A stretch of DNA of 64,000 bases from Nitrobacter sp963807355 (GTDB lineage: Bacteria; Pseudomonadota; Alphaproteobacteria; Rhizobiales; Xanthobacteraceae): contig CAWEBX010000007.1 of the NCBI GenBank assembly GCA_963807355.1, forward strand, positions 62,001 through 126,000. The letters are read 5' to 3'. Numbering within the stretch: position 1 is the stretch's first letter; each line of letters begins with the position of its first letter. This document shows positions 49,572-57,537 of this stretch, one piece after another. The position numbers and the translations under genes were made by a program. Below the pieces are notes generated by a model. It saw nothing but the letters and a program-made list of their open reading frames with translations, did not search any database and was not told the DNA's origin.

Positions 49572-50025
49572 GGCATCCTCCCAGGATAGAAAGCAGAAGC
49601 GTCGAACGCACCAAAAGTTCCCGAGCGGCGTGTTCCGGAAGGACTAAACAAAACCGGGTAGCTCGACAGAGAGCCTGCTTTCGACCGGGACCAAAGGCAT
49701 TTGAGGAGTCTCCGCCCTGCGGGCTACAGTTTTTCAAGCGAAGCGGATGCCGTTCGCGGGAGCAGGGCCCGGCGACCATTCCATCGGTTCTGTCGTCATC
49801 GGTTGCGCGAGCGTCTGACCGAACTGCCTGATAGGCCATTCATCATCGTGATCAGGCGATGAGCGTGACCCTTGATTGGGCCTTTTCGGAAAATCGATAG
49901 ACGCGAAGCTTGCCGCGAGTTACTATGTCAATCAGTTGACATAACGACGCCAAGAGTCCCCATTTGGCGTCGCCCGGTAAGTTGGCGTCGCGCCGGCGAT
50001 ACAGAAGTTATGATGAGGAGCGACC
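49572..50025. other. Intergenic region upstream of the NarK-like porter
   Basis: About 450 bp between divergent genes. No credible gene. The last 110 bp hold the palindrome at 49924-49943 and a ribosome site (GAGGAGCGACC). Confidence 0.5.
49924..49943. promoter_or_regulatory. Perfect 8-bp inverted repeat, candidate operator
   Basis: TATGTCAA-TCAG-TTGACATA, two perfect 8-bp arms with a 4-bp spacer, centred 92 bp before the porter start. Its right arm contains TTGACA, a possible -35 box, so a dimeric regulator bound here would overlap RNA polymerase. The regulator is not encoded nearby. Confidence 0.55.
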
Positions 50026-51279
50026 GTGGAAAATTTAAATGTCGGGGCTAACCAGGCGGCAGAGCCGTCAGGTAACCCGAGGGTGTTGTGGATCTCAACC
50101 TTGGCATTCTCCCTCGGTTTCGCAATTTGGGGAATGTTTTCCGCACTCGCTCCCTTTCTGATCGAGTGGTATCATTTTACAAGCACCCAGGTACTGATCC
50201 TCGCTGCGATGGAGCCGCTTTTTGCGGCCGCTATCAGCATTCCGCTCGGCATCTGGGCTGACAAGTACGGCGGCCGGACGGTTTTCACGCTTTTGCTTGT
50301 GGCTCTCTCTGTGGTCCTGATTTTGGGAACCTTCGCCGAGAGCTATTACGGCTTCCTGTTTCTGGGAACGATGCTCGGACTTGGCGGCGCAAGTTTCGTG
50401 GTCGGCAATGCCCATGTGTCGTCCTGGTACCCTAAATCGAAACAAGGGACCGCCCTTGGCCTTTTTGCTATGGGCAATGTCGGGATTACGGTCGGCATGA
50501 TGGCCGTCACGTTTCTGATTACGAACGTTTTTGACGCAAATGATCCGGACGGATGGCGTATGATATTCCCGATATTCGCCATTCCCACGTTGTTCATGGC
50601 GGCGATCTATATGTTCTTTACGTCGGATCCGCCGAACCGGGTGTTCAAGAATACGTCGATGAGCGAGATCTTCGCCGTCTACCGCTCGGGCATCGTCGTA
50701 TGGCTCGTTCCCGGTCTTTACTGGGTTGCGTTTGGCACATTGGTTTTCTTCGCGTCAACGATGCCGACTTATCTGGTTGATCATTGGCGCGTGGATCCAA
50801 CGACTGCGGTCGCGGTCTATACGCCGATTCTGGTGGTCTGCGTTGCCATTACTCGACCATTGGGTGGCTGGCTCGCCGATCGTTACGATGTTCTCAGCAT
50901 CTTAAGCGTAATGTTCGGATTGATGTCCGCGCTGGCGGTGCTCCTGGCCTTGCAGATCTCGCTGACCATCGAGCTGTTCGCTATTTACGGGCTTGCGCTA
51001 CTGTCCGGTGCAGCTGCGGCGGCAGTCATCAAACTGATCCCGATGTACTTCGTGCACGTCGGTGCGGTTAGCGGACTGGCCAAGGCTGCCGGCGCAGCAT
51101 GCGGTTTCACCATGACCGCGATCCTCGCCGGCAGCAAATTTCTCATGGGCGGTTACACTTTGGGTTTCTTCATCTGGGCGCTCATGAATATCGCCGCGTT
51201 CTATGTCTCCTTCTCGCGCGTGGGTTTCAAGAACGTCAAACCTATTCACGCGATTGCGGAGTCCGCGCCCGCTCACTGA
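50026..51279 (+). CDS. MFS transporter, NarK/NNP-like nitrate/nitrite porter
   Basis: 417 residues from a GTG, with 12 predicted membrane helices. STLAFSLGFAIWGMFSALAP is the NarK-type first helix. GIWADKYGGR is the MFS loop, and GGASFVVGNAHVSSWYPKSK resembles the nitrate-signature helix of the NNP family (usually G-x-x-G-A-x-F-x-x-G-xx-Y). The nitrate-binding Arg of canonical NarK helices is not obvious, so an oxalate/formate-type or other anion porter cannot be excluded. It stands alone behind the palindrome. Confidence 0.7.
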   Translation: MENLNVGANQAAEPSGNPRVLWISTLAFSLGFAIWGMFSALAPFLIEWYHFTSTQVLILAAMEPLFAAAISIPLGIWADKYGGRTVFTLLLVALSVVLILGTFAESYYGFLFLGTMLGLGGASFVVGNAHVSSWYPKSKQGTALGLFAMGNVGITVGMMAVTFLITNVFDANDPDGWRMIFPIFAIPTLFMAAIYMFFTSDPPNRVFKNTSMSEIFAVYRSGIVVWLVPGLYWVAFGTLVFFASTMPTYLVDHWRVDPTTAVAVYTPILVVCVAITRPLGGWLADRYDVLSILSVMFGLMSALAVLLALQISLTIELFAIYGLALLSGAAAAAVIKLIPMYFVHVGAVSGLAKAAGAACGFTMTAILAGSKFLMGGYTLGFFIWALMNIAAFYVSFSRVGFKNVKPIHAIAESAPAH

Positions 51280-51310
51280 GGTGAGGTTCGGAAAGGATGA
51301 AACGCGATTA

Positions 51311-51342
51311 GGCCCGGCTCTGTCCTTTGGACACGCCGGGCC
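51311..51342 (+). terminator. Hairpin after the porter gene
   Basis: GGCCCGGC pairs with GCCGGGCC, and within it TGTCC pairs with GGACA around TTT, a long GC hairpin 31 bp past the stop. The T tract is weak (TTCAACTT), so efficiency is uncertain. Confidence 0.65.
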
Positions 51343-51680
51343 TTCAACTTGAATACGGACAGAATCGTTTGACATAGGAGAGGAAGCGCTCAGCCATCGT
51401 TGATTTGCGACCGCTTCCCAACCTGGACCCGCGATCGTTGCGTTGTGCGTCGGCCATCGGTATCTCCAGATGCGAGATGAATGGCATAGAACGCTAAGGC
51501 AGAGCGTCTGTTCCTAAGGTTTTTGGCACATCCGCTGCTCCGCATGCCGACGGGTCAGGTATTTTGGTACGATCGGTGTGAAAGTCCTCACTTGCTCTGG
51601 AAAATCCGCGGGCGCCTTTTAAGGTTCGGCTCTACGGCCACCTTCGATACAGGCTGTTCAGCCAGAGGCGTGAGCGACGT
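51343..51680. other. Non-coding stretch between the porter terminator and the pqq relic
   Basis: About 340 bp. No frame looks like protein and no RNA gene is evident. It is probably degraded sequence from the same decay that left the pqq fragments. Confidence 0.4.
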
Positions 51681-52285
51681 TCAGCCGCCTCGTGATTGAC
51701 CTGCGCCGACCGCACGTGAACGGGCCGCTGCGTCAAGTTTGATATCTTCCGCGATAGCAGAACGGAGGAGGGGGCAACTCGAAACAGGCCGGTCGACAGT
51801 CCGTCGATGTGGCGATTTGAGGCAAACCGGATCGGTCGCGGAGGCATCGCCGACAAGCGCCATGGCCTGACATCTGCACCCGCCAAAGTCGATGTCCTTG
51901 CGCTCACAGCTTTTGCAGAGCTCCGGCATCCAACCGTCGCCACGAAAGGCGTTGAAGGCGCTGCCATCGTGCCAAATCTCGCCGAGGGGGCGTGTCCGGA
52001 CGTTATCAAAGGCGAGGTGCTTAATATTCCGCGGCGTGGCAGGATCTAACCCTACGGCTTCCGCCAGTTTCAACCATCGCCCCGCAGTCCTCCGCCTTCA
52101 TTGAGGTCACCGTCATGATCCCCGATGCGCCTGCGCCAGGCGTGGCGTAGTCCCGGATCATCCACCCGCGACATAAAGGCGGCATCCTTCATCGGAATGC
52201 GGCTCTGATAATAGTAGCGGTTGATCACCCAGGCCCGGATCTGCGTCATGGTGCATCGTGTACCATGCAGAATTCGGTGATTCGC
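51681..52285 (-). pseudogene. pqqC::pqqE deletion relic (PQQ biosynthesis)
   Basis: Reading leftward from about 52285: HRILHGTRCT, AWVINRYYYQSRIPMKDAAF and DDPGLRHAWRRRIGDHDG match the N-terminal third of PqqC. A frameshift follows near 52076, then WLKLAEAVGLD, also PqqC. At about 52040-52050 the sequence jumps to PqqE: a CHAAE motif in one frame, then HLAFDNVRTRPLGEIWHDG, AFNAFRGDGWMPELC and CERKDIDFGGCRC, the auxiliary Fe-S cysteine region of this radical SAM enzyme. The rest of pqqC, pqqD and most of pqqE are gone. No functional PQQ synthesis can come from it. Confidence 0.8.
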
Positions 52286-53195
52286 GGACTTTTTCTTCGC
52301 GTCGGCCGGCCATGGCCTCTGCGTCGACCGGCTAGCGTTGGATGAAGCGCTGCGTACGAAAGCGGTCGCGGCTGGTGCGACCTTGCTCAAGGATGTCTGT
52401 TTCCAGTCCTGCACGCGGATTGAAGGCTGCAATTTCAATTGGCAACTGACGCTCACCTCGCGCAACGGCACTCGGCACGATCGCGCCCGTTATCTCGTCG
52501 ACTGTTCGGGTCGCCAAGCGGTCGTGGCCCGCATACTTGGTGTCCCGACACTGAGTCATAGCGATCGGCTGTTCGCCTATGCGCAATGGTTTTCCTGCTC
52601 GGGCGGTGATGATGACCGTTATACCCGCATTGAGGCCGCGCCATACGGCTGGTGGTACAGCAATCGCTTGCCCGGCTTCGAAGACAATGAAACCCGACGG
52701 CTGGTGGTTTTGCACACCGATAAGGATTTGCCGGCGGCGAGGCTGGCGGCGTCGCGGCAAGGCTTCGATCAACTGCTGGACGGTTCGACGCATATTGCGC
52801 CTCTGCTCAAAGCCCGAGAATATCACCCTTGCGGGATCATCCGGGGAGCGCCGGCCAATAGCCAGCGACTACGAAACTTTTGCGGCGACGCCTGGATGGC
52901 GGTGGGTGATGCGGCACAAGCCTATGATCCGCTGTCGTCGCAAGGCATCGACAAGGCGCTCAGGACGGCGAGCCATGCCGGGCACATGATTCACTACGCG
53001 CTGACGGACTTTCCGCAGGGTGCTGCGGGATTGGACGGCCGCAATAGCTATATCCATCGATACGATCAACAGCAGCGCCAACTCTGGCAGACGTACGTGT
53101 CGCAACACGATTTCTACTATGGCATCCAGTCCCGCTGGTTCGATCAGCTGTTCTGGCGACGTCGGCGGCAGCTGGCGAATGAAGCCGGTCGCTAG
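52281..53195 (+). pseudogene. FAD-dependent oxidoreductase (LodB/GoxB/halogenase-like), N-terminus missing
   Basis: About 300 residues. GLCVDRLALDEALRTKAVAA and RYLVDCSGRQAVVARILG are internal FAD-domain motifs. GDAWMAVGDAAQAYDPLSSQ, then GIDKAL, is the DPxSSQG FAD motif typical of LodB/GoxB-type enzymes that mature quinone-cofactor oxidases. The GxGxxG dinucleotide fold that should begin such a protein is missing: the frame opens at 52281 right where the opposite-strand pqqC relic begins. No ATG precedes the homologous part, and the partner oxidase gene is absent. It is probably a truncated relic. Confidence 0.65.
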
Positions 53196-53311
53196 ATCTC
53201 GTGCCCAGGCGACTTTTTTCTTTTGGAACCGACCTTAAAATCTTGCAACGGCGGCGCACATCAGAAGGAGCAATGCGCAGTGGCCGCATCTGGGTCAGAA
53301 GGTTGAGTGAT

Positions 53312-53464
53312 ATGAAAAGCGAGATGAAAATTGAGGTGCTATTGGCCGCAATTCTAGTCGCTGCAGCTTTGGTTAGCGTCAACGCGCTGGTTTCGGCGGT
53401 TCAGAAGGCGGAGCGCGGGGCGGTTGATCCGGCGGCGATAGATAGCACCAGCAACAGAAATTGA
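53312..53464 (+). CDS. Small single-pass membrane protein
   Basis: 50 residues from ATG 53312: a short charged N-terminus, one membrane helix (IEVLLAAILVAAALVSVNAL) and a polar tail. Function unknown. It is small, so existence is uncertain, but the hydropathy is too clean for a chance frame. Confidence 0.45.
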   Translation: MKSEMKIEVLLAAILVAAALVSVNALVSAVQKAERGAVDPAAIDSTSNRN

Positions 53465-53571
53465 AATTGACGTCGCTGTAGATCTGCCGTCTTTACTGTA
53501 GGTCATGCTCATTGGCGCAAGTCAGGACGCGTTTGATCAGTCCGATGTGCTGGCGTCCCCCTTGCCTTTCC

Positions 53572-53596
53572 GGAACGGAGCGCTAGTGGCCGCGTT
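53572..53596 (+). promoter_or_regulatory. EcfG-type general-stress promoter
   Basis: GGAAC at 53572-53576 and CGTT at 53593-53596 are separated by 16 bp, the exact alphaproteobacterial EcfG (PhyR-controlled) consensus. About one such match is expected by chance in 64 kb on both strands. It lies 33 bp before the ATG of a PRC-barrel relic, a typical EcfG target class, and may now drive the split-barrel gene at 53754. Confidence 0.65.
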
Positions 53597-53629
53597 GATG
53601 TTCCGCAGCTTCTCAATTCAGAGGCCACG

Positions 53630-53725
53630 ATGGCAGATTGAGAAACTCTTATCGGCAGCGACAAGGTGGAAGGCACCGCCGTCTACGGCCGTGACGGGCA
53701 AAAAATCGGCAGCGTCGAGCGCGTG
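53630..53725 (+). pseudogene. PRC-barrel protein relic with early stop
   Basis: ATG GCA GAT TGA, then in the same frame ETLIGSDKVEGTAVYGRDG and QKIGSVERV. This is the start of a PRC-barrel protein like the one at 49212-49571 (SDKVEGTAVFGPD, EKIGSIERV). Codon 4 is a stop and the domain breaks off after about 32 codons, 28 bp before the next gene. The intact promoter in front shows it decayed recently. Confidence 0.75.
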
Positions 53726-53753
53726 AGGGCTTGTAGCTATAAGAGGTGTCTCC

Positions 53754-54245
53754 ATGAGCAGGAAAAACGACATCGAACGGATCTGGGACATCATTGAAAA
53801 AGTTGGCGTTTGCATGCTGACGACGCAGTTTGCTGATGGATTGCGCGCGCGACCGCTTGAAGCAAGGCCTGACCGCGGCGCTGGCCTGATTTTCTTCGTA
53901 ACCGATATTCACAGCCCGAAGGAAGAAGAGATTGAGGTACGGCCCGACGTCGGCCTCGTGTTCATCGATTCGAGCGATAAAGCCTATCTGTCAATCACCG
54001 GGCGCGCCTGCATCATCCACGATGCCGACCTGACGAAGGCGGCGTGGCGAAAGACAGACGAATTATGGTGGCCGGGAGGACCGAGCGACCCCAACGTATG
54101 CCTGTTGCAGATTGAACCTTCTAGTGCGGAATTATGGGACGGGCCGGCAAGCAGCGTCGCGACTGTATTCGAGTTCGCCAAGGCGAGGTTGACTGGCAAG
54201 AAGCCGAACCTGGGCGAGAACCGGAAGGTGACGGTCAAGATGTAG
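53754..54245 (+). CDS. Flavin-binding split-barrel protein (general stress protein 26-like)
   Basis: 163 residues. It matches the pyridoxamine-5-phosphate oxidase-like family: IWDIIEKVGVCMLTTQFADG, RARPLEA, IFFVTDIHSPKEEEI, VGLVFIDSSDKAYLSITGRA and WWPGGPSDPNVCLLQIEP. Free-standing relatives bind FMN or F420/heme-like ligands and are induced by stress (Bacillus GS26). A GAGGTG ribosome site precedes ATG 53754. The EcfG-type promoter 160 bp upstream may drive it. Confidence 0.85.
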   Translation: MSRKNDIERIWDIIEKVGVCMLTTQFADGLRARPLEARPDRGAGLIFFVTDIHSPKEEEIEVRPDVGLVFIDSSDKAYLSITGRACIIHDADLTKAAWRKTDELWWPGGPSDPNVCLLQIEPSSAELWDGPASSVATVFEFAKARLTGKKPNLGENRKVTVKM

Positions 54246-54367
54246 GTTTGATATGCAAACGCATGGACCGTTTGAAGCCGGTCGCCGAAGAGGGGGGCGG
54301 CGGATACAACTAGGTTGGAAGCGGCAGCGTTAAGACCTACGTGACCAGAAAAGGAATGGCGTTCACG

Positions 54368-55078
54368 ATGGTCGACCTTTCGTCCATGACGGACGAGACG
54401 GCGACGGACATTCCAAGAGCACCGATGCTGGATATCCAGAACCTGACCAAAACTTATCGTTCGGCGCAGGAACAGATCGCTGTTCTTCGCGGGGTCTGCG
54501 TGCACGTTAGCGCCGGCGAAAGCGTCGCGCTGACCGGGGAATCGGGAAGCGGCAAAAGCACCTTGCTGCACCTGATTGCGGGTCTCGATGAGGCGGACGG
54601 TGGCTCAATCCGGCTCGATGCCACGGAGGTGACTGCACTGGCGGACCGGGGCCGTGCGGCGATCCGCCGGGACCGGCTCGGATTGATTTTTCAGCAGTTC
54701 AACCTGATTCCTTCTCTAACCGTCGCCGATAACCTAGCTTTTCAGTCGCGTCTCGCCGGTCGCCATGACAGCCAATGGCAAAACGAACTTGTCGATCGGT
54801 TGGGCCTCGGCAATCTGCTGAAACGATATCCCGAACAACTCTCAGGCGGCCAACAACAGCGGGTTGCAATCGGGCGCGCGCTTGCGGTCAGGCCGTCTCT
54901 GCTTCTTGCTGACGAACCGACCGGAAACCTCGATGAGGCGACGGCCGACGATGTCACGGATATCGCGCTTGATCTCGTCAAACGGACCGGATGCGCTTTT
55001 CTCATGGCGACGCACAGCACACGGCTTGCCGCGAAGCTGGACCGGACAGTTCGACTGAGCGCTGGACTGATTTCGTGA
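54368..55078 (+). CDS. ABC transporter ATP-binding protein (LolD/MacB type)
   Basis: 236 residues from ATG 54368 (GTG 54341 and ATG 54356 are possible). Motifs: Walker A GESGSGKST, Q loop GLIFQQFNLIPSLTV, signature LSGGQQQRVAIGRAL, Walker B LLLADEPTGNLDEA and switch His in MATHS. These place it in the LolD/MacB/FtsE-like class that powers FtsX-type permeases. Its stop overlaps the permease GTG by 4 bp. Confidence 0.92.
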   Translation: MVDLSSMTDETATDIPRAPMLDIQNLTKTYRSAQEQIAVLRGVCVHVSAGESVALTGESGSGKSTLLHLIAGLDEADGGSIRLDATEVTALADRGRAAIRRDRLGLIFQQFNLIPSLTVADNLAFQSRLAGRHDSQWQNELVDRLGLGNLLKRYPEQLSGGQQQRVAIGRALAVRPSLLLADEPTGNLDEATADDVTDIALDLVKRTGCAFLMATHSTRLAAKLDRTVRLSAGLIS

Positions 55079-57537
55079 AGCAAGGGTATTGGATCCTTGC
55101 GGTTCTGCTCAGCCATTGGCGCCGGCATCCGCTGCAACTGACGACACTCATGGTAGGTCTGATCTCCGCGACGGCACTGTGGAGTGGCGTGGAGGCATTG
55201 AACCAGCAGGCTCGCACCAGCTACGATCGGGCCGCGGCGGTCTTTGGCGGTTCTCGACCCGCGATGCTGGTCGGGCAGCGTGATTCCCCCTTTTCTCAGC
55301 AGCTTTTCGTCGATCTTCGGCGGGCGGGATGGCAAGTCTCACCTGTCGTCGAAGGACGAATTCGCATTCAGGGAAGGCCATTGCGTCTGTTGGGAATCGA
55401 GCCGGTAACGTTTCCAGCGCAGGCAGGGTCGATCCCGGCGATCGGCGCGGCGGATCTGAAATCGTTCATCGGGCCTCCCGGTGAGACTTTAGTCGCGCCG
55501 GAGACATTGATCGTGCTGGCCGGGACGGAAGGAACGGTCCTTCTCACGGATGACGGGGCGTTACTGCCGCCGCTCAAGGTTCACGCGCAGCTCGCACCGG
55601 GTGTCGTGATCGTCGATATCGGATTGGCGCAAAGCATTCTTCACCTGCAAGGCCGGCTCTCGCGTCTGTTGATTGGCAACACGGGCAGCCAGCCGCCGCC
55701 GCTTGATGCTGTCACTGGCGACATGCTCAGGTATGTCGCGGCGGACGCCGAAACCGATCTTGAACGTCTGACCGACAGCTTTCATCTCAACCTGTCGGCC
55801 TTCGGGCTGCTATCGTTTCTTGTTGGACTCTTTATCGTCTATTCGGCGGTCGGCTTGGTCTTCGAGCAGCGTATGCCGATGCTCCGGACCCTGCGCGCTT
55901 GCGGAGTATCGTCCCGGAAGTTGAACGGTGTGGTGCTGATCGAGCTGTTGGTCCTGGCTATCGCCGGCGGCCTGGTCGGATTGGTCTGCGGATATCTGAT
56001 CGCCGCGGCGTTGCTGCCCAATGTCGCGGCGAGCTTGAACGGGCTGTATGGCGCGCGGGTTTCCGGGGCGCTGGCTCTCAGACCCGAATGGTGGATCGCA
56101 GGCTTGGCAATGAGCGCCGTCGGTACATTGGCTGCGTCGTCGACAAGCCTCTTGAAAGTCGTCCGTCTTTCGGTTCTCGCGATGGCGCAACCTTATGCAT
56201 GGCAGCAATCACAGCGGCGATGGCTGGGATATCAAGGCGCCACGGCCGTCGCACTGCTTGTCGCGGCAATCACCGTCTTGATGGTAGGAGGCTCGCTGAT
56301 CTCGGGATTCGCGGTGCTGGCGGCGCTGCTGCTAGGTGCGGCGCTTGCGCTCCCTGTGCTGCTCGAAGTCGTCCTGCGCATCGGGGAGCGAAGCTCACGG
56401 CAGCCGCTTGTGATGTGGTTCTGGGCGGACAGCCGTCAACAACTTCCCGGACTGTCGCTGGCACTGATGGCCTTGTTGCTCGCGCTCGCGGTTAACGTCG
56501 GCGTCGGAACCATGGTGGAGAGTTTCAGTAAGACCTTCGCCGCATGGTTGGACGGCCGGCTCGCTGCGGACGTCTATGTGAACGCCTTCAATGATGCCCA
56601 GGCTCGCGATATTGAAGCAAGGCTGCGCTCGCGGCCGGAGGTCACAGCCATCCTGCCGAGCGGCCGCGCCGAGATCGAGATCGGGGGCTGGCCGGTGGAG
56701 GTTCTTGGCCTCGCCGATCACGCCACCTATCGCGACCGTTGGCCATTGTTGGAGTCGCGGCCGAATGCGTGGGATGATGTCAAGTCAGGCGAGGGCGCCC
56801 TCGTGAGTGAGCAGTTGGCACGGAGGCTGAAACTACGGCTTGGTGACCGACTCGGCGTCAGTACGCCCACCGGCATCTGGTCCCTGCGTATCGCAGCTAT
56901 CTATGCCGATTACGGTAATGCTAAGGGGCAGATCGCCGTCAATATCGACGCCTTCACAGGCCGATTTCCAGATCTGCCGCGGACCCGGTTCGGCTTGCGC
57001 ATGACCCCCGGCAAGATCGGGCCGCTGATCGATGACATGCGCAAGGCATTTCATCTCGACGAAAGCCGCCTCTCCGATCAATCGGCGCTGAAGATGGAAT
57101 CGACAGGGATTTTCAACCGCACCTTCGCGGTGACCGCTGCACTGAACATGTTTACGCTGGGTGTCGCCGGAGTTGCGTTGCTCACTAGCCTGCTGACCCT
57201 CAGCAGTTCCCGTCTTCCGCAATTGGCGCCGTTGTGGGCGCTTGGGGTGACAAGGCGGCAGCTGGCCGGCATTGAGCTTCTCAAGACGATGTCCATTGCG
57301 TTCATCACCGCGATGTTGGCGCTGCCGCTCGGCTTGCTGGTGGCGTGGTGCCTGATCGCGGTGGTCAACGTCAGAGCATTTGGCTGGCGCCTGCCGTTCC
57401 ATGTCTTTCCGCTGCATCTCGCCGAGCTTGTCGGCGTGGCGATGTTTGCGTCGCTGCTGGCGACGCTGATTCCGGTCGTCCGGCTGATGCGGATGCCCCC
57501 GGCGGTGCTGATCAAGATCTTTGCCAATGAGCGCTAA
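55075..57537 (+). CDS. FtsX-type ABC permease
   Basis: 820 residues from the GTG that overlaps the ATPase stop. It is the long duplicated type: an N-terminal helix (about 22-40), a periplasmic domain (about 45-245), three helices (about 255-375), a middle membrane pair, a second periplasmic domain (about 505-690) and three final helices ending MRMPPAVLIKIFANER. It works by mechanotransmission from the ATPase, moving lipoproteins, lipids or peptides out of the inner membrane. The AttH-like gene starts within its last codons. Confidence 0.88.
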   Translation: MKQGYWILAVLLSHWRRHPLQLTTLMVGLISATALWSGVEALNQQARTSYDRAAAVFGGSRPAMLVGQRDSPFSQQLFVDLRRAGWQVSPVVEGRIRIQGRPLRLLGIEPVTFPAQAGSIPAIGAADLKSFIGPPGETLVAPETLIVLAGTEGTVLLTDDGALLPPLKVHAQLAPGVVIVDIGLAQSILHLQGRLSRLLIGNTGSQPPPLDAVTGDMLRYVAADAETDLERLTDSFHLNLSAFGLLSFLVGLFIVYSAVGLVFEQRMPMLRTLRACGVSSRKLNGVVLIELLVLAIAGGLVGLVCGYLIAAALLPNVAASLNGLYGARVSGALALRPEWWIAGLAMSAVGTLAASSTSLLKVVRLSVLAMAQPYAWQQSQRRWLGYQGATAVALLVAAITVLMVGGSLISGFAVLAALLLGAALALPVLLEVVLRIGERSSRQPLVMWFWADSRQQLPGLSLALMALLLALAVNVGVGTMVESFSKTFAAWLDGRLAADVYVNAFNDAQARDIEARLRSRPEVTAILPSGRAEIEIGGWPVEVLGLADHATYRDRWPLLESRPNAWDDVKSGEGALVSEQLARRLKLRLGDRLGVSTPTGIWSLRIAAIYADYGNAKGQIAVNIDAFTGRFPDLPRTRFGLRMTPGKIGPLIDDMRKAFHLDESRLSDQSALKMESTGIFNRTFAVTAALNMFTLGVAGVALLTSLLTLSSSRLPQLAPLWALGVTRRQLAGIELLKTMSIAFITAMLALPLGLLVAWCLIAVVNVRAFGWRLPFHVFPLHLAELVGVAMFASLLATLIPVVRLMRMPPAVLIKIFANER

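Noticed and set aside
52020..52060. tRNA T-arm-like sequence (GGATCTAACC) near the pqq relic, as an att site
   Set aside because: No stem pairing of a full tRNA or 3' tRNA half is present. The similarity is confined to a few bases and is explained by pqqC/pqqE homology.
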